This document shows, piece after piece, positions 8,441 to 17,016 of a stretch of 64,000 bases of DNA; position 1 is the stretch's first letter, and each line of letters begins with the position of its first letter. The stretch spans positions 1,984,001 through 2,048,000 of the forward strand of contig NZ_CP133779.1 of assembly GCF_034347425.1 (NCBI RefSeq), read 5' to 3'. This DNA comes from Undibacterium sp. CCC3.4 (lineage in GTDB: Bacteria > Pseudomonadota > Gammaproteobacteria > Burkholderiales > Burkholderiaceae_D). Both the position numbers and the translations under genes were made by a program. The notes below the pieces were generated by a model, which was not told where the DNA came from, did no database searches, and saw only the letters and a program-made list of their open reading frames with translations.

Positions 8441-11344
8441 ATGCACCCTTCCACAGAAACATCGATTCCTACTTCATTGAGCGGCGCTGCAGGCAGCGCT
8501 GTAGCGACTGCTGCAACTGCCGGCGGCAGTTACAGCGAATTTCGCGTGATACGACGCAATGGTGCGGTGGTTGGATTTGAACCGTCGAAAATTGCGATCG
8601 CCATGACCAAGGCCTTTTTAGCCGTCAATGGCGGCCAAGGCGCGGCCTCGGCGCGCGTGCGCGAATTGGTCGAGCAGTTGAGTGCGGCAGTCGTGACGGC
8701 GCTGTTGCGTCGCCAACCAAGCGGTGGCACCTTCCATATTGAAGATATCCAGGATCAGGTCGAATTAGCCTTGATGCGTTCGGGTGAGCATGATGTGGCG
8801 CGCTCTTACGTGTTGTATCGTGCCAAGCACCAGGAAGAACGCCGCTTGCAGCGCGCGGCGCAGCAAGCTTCGCAAGCGCAATTGCCGCAGATTCATGTGC
8901 TCATCGATGGCCAACGTGCCGCGCTCGATATCGAACAAGTGCGTGCCTTGATCACGGCAGCCTGCGTCGGTCTAGATAAATTGGCCGATCCGGAAGCGAT
9001 ACTGACGGAAACCCTGAAAAATCTGTACGACGGTGTACCGGTGGAAGAATTGCATAAGTCAGCGATTCTGGCCGCGCGCGCATTGATGGAAAAAGAGCCG
9101 GCCTACAGCCAAGTGACGGCGCGTCTGTTGCTGCATACGATTCGTAAAGAAGTGTTCGGTAAAGAGGTTGCTCAACAGCATGCAGCGGGCGAATACCTGA
9201 CTTATTTTCCGCAATTCATACAAAAAGGCATTGCTGCCGAATTACTCGATACCAAGTTGGCCGAGTTTGATCTGGCGCGCTTGGCACAAGCCTTGGTCGC
9301 TGATCGCGATCTGCAATTCAGTTACATCGGTTTGCAAACCCTGTATGACCGTTATTTCCTGCACATGCGCGGTACCCGCATCGAAATGCCACAGGCGTTT
9401 TACATGCGGGTGGCGATGGGCTTGGCATTGGAGGAACAAGACCGCAATGGCCGTGCCATCGAGTTCTATAATTTGTTGTCTAGCTTCGACTTCATGAGTT
9501 CGACGCCGACTTTGTTCAATGCCGGCACCTTGCGCTCGCAATTGTCGTCTTGCTATCTGACCACCGTGGCCGATGATCTCGGCGGTATCTATGATGCGAT
9601 CAAGGAAAATGCCTTGCTGGCGAAGTATGCCGGCGGTCTCGGTAACGACTGGACACCGGTGCGTTCGCTCGGTGCCCATATTAAAGGTACCAATGGCAAA
9701 TCGCAGGGTGTGGTGCCATTCCTGAAAGTAGTCAATGACACGGCGGTCGCGGTAAACCAAGGTGGCAAGCGCAAGGGTGCGGTCTGCGCCTACCTCGAAA
9801 CCTGGCATATGGATATCGAGGAATTTCTCGATCTGCGCAAAAACACTGGCGATGACCGTCGGCGTACGCATGATATGAATACGGCGAACTGGATTCCCGA
9901 TCTGTTCATGAAACGCGTCATGGAAAAAGGCGACTGGACTCTGTTCTCGCCTTCCGATGTGCCGGATTTGCATGATAAATTCGGTAAGTCCTTCGAAAGC
10001 GCCTACCTCGCTTACGAAGCGCAAGCCGCCAGCGGTGAGTTGGAACTGTCGAAAAAAATCCCGGCCTTGGATTTGTGGCGCAAGATGCTATCGATGCTGT
10101 TCGAAACCGGGCATCCTTGGATCACGTTCAAAGATCCTTGCAATATTCGTTCTCCGCAACAACACGTCGGCGTGGTTCACTCGTCCAACCTGTGTACTGA
10201 AATCACGCTCAATACCAATGACAGCGAGATCGCGGTCTGCAATTTGGGTTCCGTGAATATGCCGGCGCATATGAAAAACGGCCAGCTCGATCACGTCAAG
10301 CTGCAAAAGACCATACGTACTGCCATGCGCATGCTCGATAACGTCATCGACATCAACTACTATGCGGTGCAAAAAGCGCGTGATTCGAATTTGCGTCATC
10401 GTCCAGTTGGTTTGGGCATCATGGGTTTCCAAGACTGCCTGCACATGATGCGTGTGCCGTACGCCACGATGGAAGCGGTACAGTTCGCCGACACCTCGAT
10501 GGAAGCAGTGTGCTACTACGCTTATTTGGCTTCGACTGAATTGGCGGAAGAGCGCGGCACCTACAGCTCTTACCCTGGTTCCTTGTGGGATCGTGGCATT
10601 CTGCCGCAAGATTCGCTGCAATTATTGGCCGATGAACGCGGTGGCTATCTGGAAGTTGATTTTTCTTCGAGTATGGATTGGTCGCTGGTGCGCAATCGCA
10701 TCAAGCAATATGGCATGCGTAATTCGAACTGCGTTGCCATTGCACCGACGGCGACTATTTCGAATATCATCGGCGTCTCGGCCTGTATCGAGCCAACTTA
10801 TCAGAACTTGTATGTCAAGTCTAACCTCTCGGGCGAATTCACCGAGATCAATGAACACTTGGTGCGCGATTTGAAAGTGCGTGGCTTGTGGGATGAAGTC
10901 ATGATTGCCGATCTCAAGTATTTTGACGGCAGCTTGGCCAGAATCGACCGCATCCCTGAAGATTTGCGCCAATTGTATGCGACCGCGTTTGAAATCAGCC
11001 CATCGTGGTTGGTGGAAGCCGCTTCGCGTCGCCAGAAGTGGATCGATCAGGCCCAGTCGCTCAATATTTACATGGCCGGCGCTTCCGGTAAAAAACTCGA
11101 CGAAACCTATAAGCTGGCTTGGTTGCGCGGTTTGAAAACGACTTACTACTTGCGCACTATCGGTGCCACCCATACCGAAAAATCGACCTCGAAAACCGGT
11201 GCACTCAATGCCGTTAGCGTGGATGGTGCCAGCAGCAGTTACCACGCTGCGCCGGCAGTAACGGCGGCAGCGGAACCGGATGGTCCGGCCTGTATGTTAC
11301 GTCCAGGCGACAGCGGTTTCGAAGAATGCGAAGCTTGTCAGTAA
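8441..11344 (+). CDS. nrdA: Class Ia ribonucleoside-diphosphate reductase, alpha subunit
   Basis: Start at 8441, preceded by a strong GGAGG at about 9 bases; an upstream TTG is in frame but has no such site. 967 residues. The N-terminal ATP cone (about 30-120, from FRVIRRNGAVVGFEPSK) gives overall activity control by ATP/dATP. The barrel holds SSNLCTEI, matching E. coli Asn437-Leu-Cys439-x-Glu441, with the thiyl-radical Cys. QLSSCYL and AVCNLGS supply the redox pair, and the C-terminal tail CEACQ is the thioredoxin/glutaredoxin-linked shuttle. It reduces ribonucleoside diphosphates to deoxy forms in the cytoplasm together with NrdB. It is about 200 residues longer than E. coli NrdA, as is usual in this lineage. 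Confidence 0.97.
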   Translation: MHPSTETSIPTSLSGAAGSAVATAATAGGSYSEFRVIRRNGAVVGFEPSKIAIAMTKAFLAVNGGQGAASARVRELVEQLSAAVVTALLRRQPSGGTFHIEDIQDQVELALMRSGEHDVARSYVLYRAKHQEERRLQRAAQQASQAQLPQIHVLIDGQRAALDIEQVRALITAACVGLDKLADPEAILTETLKNLYDGVPVEELHKSAILAARALMEKEPAYSQVTARLLLHTIRKEVFGKEVAQQHAAGEYLTYFPQFIQKGIAAELLDTKLAEFDLARLAQALVADRDLQFSYIGLQTLYDRYFLHMRGTRIEMPQAFYMRVAMGLALEEQDRNGRAIEFYNLLSSFDFMSSTPTLFNAGTLRSQLSSCYLTTVADDLGGIYDAIKENALLAKYAGGLGNDWTPVRSLGAHIKGTNGKSQGVVPFLKVVNDTAVAVNQGGKRKGAVCAYLETWHMDIEEFLDLRKNTGDDRRRTHDMNTANWIPDLFMKRVMEKGDWTLFSPSDVPDLHDKFGKSFESAYLAYEAQAASGELELSKKIPALDLWRKMLSMLFETGHPWITFKDPCNIRSPQQHVGVVHSSNLCTEITLNTNDSEIAVCNLGSVNMPAHMKNGQLDHVKLQKTIRTAMRMLDNVIDINYYAVQKARDSNLRHRPVGLGIMGFQDCLHMMRVPYATMEAVQFADTSMEAVCYYAYLASTELAEERGTYSSYPGSLWDRGILPQDSLQLLADERGGYLEVDFSSSMDWSLVRNRIKQYGMRNSNCVAIAPTATISNIIGVSACIEPTYQNLYVKSNLSGEFTEINEHLVRDLKVRGLWDEVMIADLKYFDGSLARIDRIPEDLRQLYATAFEISPSWLVEAASRRQKWIDQAQSLNIYMAGASGKKLDETYKLAWLRGLKTTYYLRTIGATHTEKSTSKTGALNAVSVDGASSSYHAAPAVTAAAEPDGPACMLRPGDSGFEECEACQ

Positions 11345-11352
11345 TTGTTTTG

Positions 11353-11373
11353 CTACGTTGCAGTGCAACGTAG
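11353..11373. repeat. Perfect inverted repeat between nrdA and nrdB
   Basis: CTACGTTGCA (11353-11362), one G, then TGCAACGTAG (11364-11373). In RNA it makes an 8-9 bp hairpin with a small loop between the nrdA stop and the nrdB ribosome-binding region. No T-run follows, so it is more likely an mRNA processing or stability element than a terminator. Confidence 0.7.
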
Positions 11374-11401
11374 TGCCTCTCTCAATTGAAGGAATGAAGA
11401 A

Positions 11402-12541
11402 ATGTTATCTTGGGACGAAGAAGTAACGCCAGCCACGCTACCCCAACCGGCCGTGCGTATCGATACCACGCCAGCGGCACCGGTTGCGCCGCTGGTCGAG
11501 CAAGTCAGTACGGAAGATGTGGCGCGGCGCGTGAATGCGGCTGATAAACGTATCATCAATGGTCAGACCGACGTCAATCAGTTAGTACCATTCAAATACA
11601 AATGGGCTTGGGATAAGTATCTGGCCGGTTGCGCTAACCATTGGATGCCGCAAGAAATCAATATGCAGCGTGATATTGAACTTTGGAAAAGCCCGAATGG
11701 TCTGACCGACGATGAGCGCCGCTTGGTTAAGCGTAACCTCGGTTTCTTTGTGACGGCCGATTCCTTGGCAGCAAATAATATTGTGTTGGGTACTTATCGT
11801 CACATTACTGCGCCGGAATGCCGCCAGTATTTGTTGCGCCAAGCTTTTGAAGAAGCCATTCATACGCACGCGTATCAATACATTGTCGAATCGCTGGGGC
11901 TTGATGAGGGCGAAATTTTCAATGCTTACAATGAAGTCGAATCGATTCGTGATAAAGATCAGTTCCTGATTCCTTTCATCGATGTCTTGACCGATCCGGA
12001 ATTCAAGACCGGCACGACGGAAACCGATCAGACTTTATTGCGTTCGTTGATCGTCTTCGCTTGTCTGATGGAAGGCTTGTTTTTCTATGTCGGCTTCACG
12101 CAGATTTTAGCGCTCGGTCGGCAGAATAAAATGATGGGCGCGGCTGAGCAGTATCAATATATTTTGCGCGATGAATCGATGCATTGTAATTTTGGGATCG
12201 ATCTGATCAATACGATTAAGATGGAAAATCCGCATTTGTGGACCGCTGAATTTCGCGATGAAATTAAATCGTTGTTTTTGCGTGCGGTGGAGTTGGAATA
12301 TCGCTACGCAGAGGATACAATGCCGCGTGGAGTGTTAGGATTGAACGCTCCCATGTTCAAAGGATATCTGCGCTTCATTGCAAATCGACGCGCACAACAA
12401 ATCGGTCTGGATGCGATGTTCCCTCATGAGGAAAATCCATTTCCGTGGATGAGCGAAATGATAGACCTGAAAAAAGAGCGCAACTTTTTTGAAACACGCG
12501 TGATTGAGTATCAAACCGGTGGAGCCCTCAACTGGGAGTAG
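11402..12541 (+). CDS. nrdB: Class Ia ribonucleoside-diphosphate reductase, beta subunit
   Basis: 379 residues. It carries the di-iron and tyrosyl-radical cofactor that starts catalysis in Nrd[10 protein letters not shown] holds the Glu and His ligands and the radical Tyr (about residue 158), matching Glu115/His118/Tyr122 of E. coli NrdB, so this is the tyrosyl-radical type and not a metal-only variant. A second ligand set lies in DESMHCNFG. The start follows GAAGGAATGAAGAA. The gene is 57 bases after nrdA, with a perfect hairpin between them, and ends at the terminator at 12672. Co-transcription with nrdA and control by the NrdR boxes is inferred. Confidence 0.97.
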   Translation: MLSWDEEVTPATLPQPAVRIDTTPAAPVAPLVEQVSTEDVARRVNAADKRIINGQTDVNQLVPFKYKWAWDKYLAGCANHWMPQEINMQRDIELWKSPNGLTDDERRLVKRNLGFFVTADSLAANNIVLGTYRHITAPECRQYLLRQAFEEAIHTHAYQYIVESLGLDEGEIFNAYNEVESIRDKDQFLIPFIDVLTDPEFKTGTTETDQTLLRSLIVFACLMEGLFFYVGFTQILALGRQNKMMGAAEQYQYILRDESMHCNFGIDLINTIKMENPHLWTAEFRDEIKSLFLRAVELEYRYAEDTMPRGVLGLNAPMFKGYLRFIANRRAQQIGLDAMFPHEENPFPWMSEMIDLKKERNFFETRVIEYQTGGALNWE

Positions 12542-12671
12542 CAGCTGATAATACACAGCGCCCCCGGTTCCCTGCAAAGGAATGCTCATGGTTTGCACAA
12601 GATGTAAAACCCGAGAGGCCTGACCAAACTGAATGGACAGTCAAAGATTACATTACTCTGAACTGTTAGTG

Positions 12672-12707
12672 CCGCAATACCTGGCAAGGCCGGGTCTTGC
12701 GGTTTTT
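12672..12707 (+). terminator. Rho-independent terminator after nrdB
   Basis: Arms CCGCAATACCTGG (12672-12684) and CCGGGTCTTGCGG (12690-12702), 13 bp with two mismatches, loop CAAGG, followed by TTTTT. Confidence 0.85.
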
Positions 12708-13096
12708 GGCTTTGTACCCGGGGTTTTTCAGCCAGCATAGTAACAGCAGCGTTTTTTTAAGCTGCGTTTTTTAAATTGATTAATGGGTTGAAAGCGGACA
12801 GATTTGCGCCTGCCGCTGGACTCGACAGTAATAGTAAGGGCAGCGCACGAGCTGTCGTGATGCGGGCGCGGGTGAGGGCGGATGTTGCGCCGCACACTGT
12901 GCCGCACACGGCTTCGGCCTTGCCACCCATATGGCTCAAGTGCTGCATTGAAAGAGGGGATGCAGCAGTTGAGCCGGTTCCGGATTCATTAGCGCAAACA
13001 GCATGCATGTTTGTGCCGATGAATAATTCGCTTGAAAGGATAGAGCGGATTTAATTTTTATATGATTTTTTCCATCTCGATCGAAGGAGAAACAAA
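12708..13096. other. Non-coding interval before the histone-like gene
   Basis: Contains a second small hairpin with T-runs (GCAGC ... GCTGC then GTTTTTT, about 12748-12771), a 16-bp inverted repeat at 12933-12975, and an AT-rich promoter-like stretch at about 13030-13075. No supported ORF: the short frames here lack ribosome-binding sites or family character. Confidence 0.5.
12933..12975. repeat. 16-bp inverted repeat (long hairpin) upstream of the histone-like gene
   Basis: Left arm GGCTCAAGTGCTGCAT (12933-12948) and right arm ATGCAGCAGTTGAGCC (12960-12975) pair over 15 of 16 positions around an 11-base loop. No T-run follows, so it is not a simple terminator. It lies about 120 bases upstream of the histone-like start. 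Confidence 0.75.
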
Positions 13097-13984
13097 ATGG
13101 CAACAGCACCGAAAATGTCGGCAAGCGAAGCTGCAGTGAAGAAACCTGTAGCAAAAAAAGTCGCAGCAAAACCTGCTGCGGTAGTTAAACCAGTTAAAGC
13201 AGTGAAAGTCGCTGCGAAAGCTGTCAAACCGACGAAAGTCTTAGCCAAGCCGGTTAAAGCAGTCGCTAAGCCAGCGCTTAAAAAAGTGCTCGCTAAAGTC
13301 GCCGCTAAGCCGGCTGCTAAAGCTGCAGTGAAACCTGTCAAGGCAGTCAAGGCTGTGAAAGCAGTCGCCAAGCCAGTGAAAGCAGTGAAAGCAGTGAAAG
13401 CAGCTAAGCCAGTAAAAGCTGTGAAAGCTGTAAAAGTTGTGAAAGCAGCCAAGCCAGTCAAAGCAGTCAAAGCAGTCAAAGCAGTCAAAGCAGCAAAACC
13501 AGCAAAACCAGTCAAGGCTGTGAAAGCGCTCAAAGCAGCCAAGCCTGTGAAAGCAGTTAAAGCCGTCGCGAAGCCAGTGGCTAAAAAGGCGCTGGCAAAA
13601 GCCGCAGCAAAACCAACTGCCAAAGCAGTCGCCAAAAAAGCGCTCGCGAAAGTAGTCGCCAAACCAGCAGTGAAAAAAGCAGTCGTCAAACCGGTCGCTA
13701 AAAAAGCGATCGCTAAAGTCGCCGCCAAACCTGTTGCTGCGGCAAAAAAAGTAGCGGCAGTTGCTAAAACAGCCGTGAAAAAAGTCGCCGTCGTTAAGAA
13801 AGCCGTTGCTAAACCAGCGGTCGTTGCTAAAGCCGCCCCAGCTGCCAAACCGGCAGTCAAGAAAGCCGTAGCCAAACCAGCCGTTAAAAAGCCGGTAGCA
13901 AAAAAAGCCGCGACATCTGACGTCAAAACTGTTGTCAGTGCGAACGCCGCATGGCCTTTCCCAACCGGAATTCGTCCGGCGTAA
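13097..13984 (+). CDS. Histone H1-like Lys/Ala/Val-repeat DNA-binding protein
   Basis: 295 residues, almost entirely Lys, Ala, Val and Pro in short repeats (KAVKAVK, AAKPVKAVK, KPAVKK), strongly basic and without a folded domain. Only the ends differ: a short N-terminus (MATAPKMSASEAAV) and a non-repetitive tail (AAWPFPTGIRP). It resembles the AlgP/H1-like proteins of Proteobacteria and Bordetella BpH1, which coat DNA through their Lys-rich tail and vary in repeat number between strains. The start has GGAG at about 9 bases. It is followed by a good terminator. The long antisense reading frames opposite it are shadows of the biased composition. Confidence 0.9.
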   Translation: MATAPKMSASEAAVKKPVAKKVAAKPAAVVKPVKAVKVAAKAVKPTKVLAKPVKAVAKPALKKVLAKVAAKPAAKAAVKPVKAVKAVKAVAKPVKAVKAVKAAKPVKAVKAVKVVKAAKPVKAVKAVKAVKAAKPAKPVKAVKALKAAKPVKAVKAVAKPVAKKALAKAAAKPTAKAVAKKALAKVVAKPAVKKAVVKPVAKKAIAKVAAKPVAAAKKVAAVAKTAVKKVAVVKKAVAKPAVVAKAAPAAKPAVKKAVAKPAVKKPVAKKAATSDVKTVVSANAAWPFPTGIRPA

Positions 13985-14023
13985 TTCGTTATGCTTGGAT
14001 GCCCGGACGGTTTGAGGCACAAT

Positions 14024-14061
14024 ACCCACTGCGTGATTCTGTCACCCGGTGGGTTTTTTTT
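14024..14061 (+). terminator. Terminator after the histone-like gene
   Basis: ACCCAC (14024-14029) pairs with GTGGGT (14049-14054), with an inner GTGA/TCAC stem, followed by a run of seven or more T. Confidence 0.85.
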
Positions 14062-14075
14062 AATAAAGGCTATGT

Positions 14076-14636
14076 GTGTTGCAAGATATTTTCAGCTTTA
14101 TCATTGATGCGGTGACCGGCTTGTTAGCTGGTTTTTTACTCTTGCGCTTCTGGATACAGGCGCAGCGTTTGCGGCCGCCAGCACCCTTGGCACAGGCAAT
14201 TTTTCAGATGACGGATTGGTTGGTGCATCCGATGCGCCGCCTGGTGCCGGGTTTTCGCGGTTACGATTGGGCCAGTTTGATCGCGGCGCTGTTGGTCGCG
14301 CTGGTGTCGGTGGCGCTGTCGTTTGCCTTGCGTGCGCAGTTTCCGCCGCTGCTCATCGCCAGCTTGGCTTTCTTTCGCATTGTGCAGTGGGGTTTGTACG
14401 GCTTGATGGCCTTGCTTGTGCTTGAGGCGATTTTCAGTTGGGTCAATCCGGCTGCACCCTTGGCACCATTCATCCGTGCCCTCAATGCGCCGCTGCTCGC
14501 GCCGCTGCGCCGGGTCTTGCCGGCCTTAGGCGGTCTCGATTTTTCGCCTATGGTGGCTTTGTTGCTATTGCAAGTTGGCTTGCGTATTGTCAGTGAGTTG
14601 CAAAACACTTGGCTCTTGCAACTCGTCGCTCGGTAA
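14076..14636 (+). CDS. YggT family integral membrane protein
   Basis: 186 residues, two copies of the YggT unit (each a pair of membrane segments with a short Pro/Arg-rich loop such as DWLVHPMRRLVPGFRG and ALNAPLLAPLRRVLP). Start is GTG at 14076 with AAGG upstream; the TTG directly after could also serve. YggT proteins are inner-membrane proteins linked in some bacteria to osmotic tolerance, and relatives in plants and Gram-positives (YlmG/CCB3) act in cell or organelle division. The function here is not shown. It ends only 5 bases from the convergent LacI-type gene. Confidence 0.88.
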   Translation: MLQDIFSFIIDAVTGLLAGFLLLRFWIQAQRLRPPAPLAQAIFQMTDWLVHPMRRLVPGFRGYDWASLIAALLVALVSVALSFALRAQFPPLLIASLAFFRIVQWGLYGLMALLVLEAIFSWVNPAAPLAPFIRALNAPLLAPLRRVLPALGGLDFSPMVALLLLQVGLRIVSELQNTWLLQLVAR

Positions 14637-14641
14637 TCGCC

Positions 14642-15658
14642 TTAATCGCTGCTTGTTATTGGTGCGGCACCGCTTGATTGCCGCACGACTAATGTCGATG
14701 GCAGCATTTCACGTCGTAACGGGGTTTCCGGGTAGGCGATGCGGTCGACTAAAATTTGCGCCGTCAATTGGCCTATGGCATGTTTGGGCTGGGCAATCGT
14801 GGTCAGCGGCGGCGTACTGAATGAAGCCAAAGCAATATCATCATAACCAACCACAGACAGTTGTTGCGGAATGCTAAAGCCAGCTTGCGTGGCGGCGCAG
14901 ATACCACCGATGGCCATCAAATCATTACTGGCAAAAATAGCCGTTGGCCGTTCCGGCAGGGCTAATAGTGTTTGAAAGGCGAGAAATCCGCCTTGGCTGG
15001 TGAAGTCGCTGTGGACCAAATAGCTGTCGCGATGGGCAATGCCGGCTTCGCTCAGTGCACGTTGGTAACCGGCCACCCGCCCGCCGCTCGGCAGCAGCGT
15101 ATCGGGTCCGGCGACGCAGGCGATACGGCGATGTCCGAGACCAAGCAGATAGCGCGTCGCATCGTAGCCACCCTGTACATGATCGGCTTCAATAAAGTCG
15201 GCCAGCACACCGCTTACTTCGCGATCGACCAAGACTTTCGGTATCCCTTCATCGGCTAGCAATTGCGTTAACTCTTCATCGCTACCGGACGAAACCAGAA
15301 TCAAGCCATCAATCCGTTTTTCCATGAGCACGCGCACATAGGCGGCTTGCTTCTTGGGATCATCGTCAGAATTACACAAAATAATGTTATAGCCGAGTTT
15401 GAACGACGCCGCTTCGATTCCCTGTATCACTTCGGCAAAATACGGGTTAGAGTTGTTCGGAATCATCATGCCGAAGGTATGGGTGCGATCGTTCTTGAGG
15501 CTGCGCGCAACAGCACTGGGAATATAACGCAACTCCTTGATCACCGCCAGCACGCGCGCGCGCGCTTCGTCGCTGACAACGCGGGTATTATTGATCACAT
15601 GAGATACGGTAGTGGTGGAGACGCGCGCTTTGAGCGCGACCTGCTTCATGGTTGCCAT
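14642..15658 (-). CDS. LacI/GalR family transcriptional regulator
   Basis: 338 residues. The N-terminal helix-turn-helix MKQVALKARVSTTTVSHVIN and hinge helix SAVARSLK are canonical. The periplasmic-binding-protein-like effector domain runs from THTFGMMIPNNSNPYF to the end (SVVGYDDIALA is the family signature). Effector unknown; the sequence is closest in feel to the RbsR/PurR branch. It faces away from the CodA-family gene, sharing an 88-base promoter gap, so it may control that gene and itself. I found no clear palindromic operator in the gap. Confidence 0.93.
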   Translation of the reverse strand: MATMKQVALKARVSTTTVSHVINNTRVVSDEARARVLAVIKELRYIPSAVARSLKNDRTHTFGMMIPNNSNPYFAEVIQGIEAASFKLGYNIILCNSDDDPKKQAAYVRVLMEKRIDGLILVSSGSDEELTQLLADEGIPKVLVDREVSGVLADFIEADHVQGGYDATRYLLGLGHRRIACVAGPDTLLPSGGRVAGYQRALSEAGIAHRDSYLVHSDFTSQGGFLAFQTLLALPERPTAIFASNDLMAIGGICAATQAGFSIPQQLSVVGYDDIALASFSTPPLTTIAQPKHAIGQLTAQILVDRIAYPETPLRREMLPSTLVVRQSSGAAPITSSD

Positions 15659-15746
15659 AACATTCCTGCCTTTCTGTTGTCGGATTATGCCGTAGGATAG
15701 GTATCGGAGTGCGGGGTTTTTGTAACTTTAATGAAAAGGATCAAAC

Positions 15747-17005
15747 ATGTCTGAATTGGTGATTCGCAATGCCACCCTGCCCGATGGGCAACACGGCATC
15801 GACATCTTGGTGCGCGACGGCCGCATTGCCGCTATCGGCCCGGCACTGGCGGTATCTGATTGTCCTGAACTCGATGCCGCTGGCGATTTACTCAGTCCAC
15901 CATTTGTCGATGCGCATTTCCACCTCGATGCGGTGCTCAGCCTCGGCTTGCCGCGGCATAATCAATCCGGCACCTTGCTGGAGGGCATAGAATTATGGGG
16001 ACTCTGACGCAAGATGCCTTGATTGCGCGCGCGCTGCGTTACTGTGATTGGGCCGTCGGCAAAGGCTTGCTGGCGATTCGTTCGCATGTCGATATTTGCG
16101 ATGATCGTTTGCTGGCCGTCGAAGCGATGTTGGAGGTGCGGCGCTTGGTTGCACCCTATCTCGATTTGCAATTAGTAGCGTTTCCCCAAGATGGACTGTT
16201 GCGCAGTAAAAATGCCATGACGAATTTGCGTCGTGCGATTGCGCTGGGAGTCGATGTGGTTGGCGGCATTCCGCATTTCGAACGCAGCATGGCTGAGGGG
16301 GCAGAATCGGTACGCTTGCTGTGCGAGTTCGCGGCGGAACAAGGCTTGCGTGTCGACATGCATTGCGATGAGTCGGATGATCCACAATCGCGCCATATTG
16401 AAAGCTTGGCCTTTCACAGCCATCGACTCGGCATGCAGGGTAGGGTGGCGGCATCGCATCTGACCTCGATGCATTCGATGGATAATTATTATGTCAGTAA
16501 ATTACTGCCGCTGATACGTGAGGCTGGCGTCGCTGCGATCGCCAACCCGCTCATCAATATCACACTGCAAGGGCGGCACGACAGCTATCCGAAACGACGT
16601 GGCATGACGCGAGTACCGGAATTGATGGCGGCCGGAATAGATGTCGCGTTTGGTCATGATTGCGTGATGGATCCGTGGTACAGCCTCGGCAGCGCCGATA
16701 TGTTGGAAGTGGCGCAGATGGGTTTGCATGTAGCGCAGATGACCGGGCGTGCCGCCATGCGTGCCTGCTTTGCCGCGATCACGACGACACCGGCGCGTAT
16801 CCTCGGGCTCGAAGGCTATGGTTTGCAGCTCGGCTGCCACGCTGATTTTGTCATTCTCGATGCCGGCGATACGATCGAAGCCTTACGTTTGCGGCCGGTA
16901 CGCCGTTACGTGATACGGCGCGGCGTCGTGATCAGCGCAACGCCGCGCGTGCAAACGCAATTGCATTTGCCGCAGCGGCCAGGGCAGGTGAATTTTCGCG
17001 TGTAA
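15747..17005 (+). pseudogene. CodA-family cytosine/5-methylcytosine deaminase, single-base frameshift
   Basis: Two overlapping frames join to one CodA-like protein of about 419 residues (E. coli CodA is 427). The first frame (15747-16007) holds the metal motif HFHLD (His57, His59). The second (in frame from 15995) holds QDGLLRSKNAM, HCDESDD, ASHLTSMHS and FGHDCVMDPWY. The frame breaks at TGGGGACTC (15996-16004): one missing base in the G run restores LWGTLT. The metal Asp (E. coli 313) is kept, but the next residue, Asp314 in CodA, is Cys here. CodA homologues lacking Asp314 have been shown to deaminate 5-methylcytosine to thymine. As read, the gene cannot make a complete enzyme: either it is a recent pseudogene, a sequencing error or (least likely) a frameshifted product. 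The start has AAGGAT upstream. A LacI regulator is divergent. Confidence 0.88.
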
Positions 17006-17016
17006 GCGTGCTTTGC

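Noticed and set aside
13051..14022. 323-codon minus-strand frame opposite the histone-like gene, rich in Ala, Phe, Thr and Leu
   Set aside because: It is the mirror of the Lys/Ala/Val repeats; the hydrophobic look is a by-product of AAA/GTC codons read backwards, and it crosses the terminator of the real gene.
15996..16004. Programmed -1 frameshift in the deaminase gene
   Set aside because: The site has only four G, no classical X XXY YYZ heptamer and no obvious downstream stimulator; mutation or read error is simpler, though GGA to GGG slippage is formally possible.
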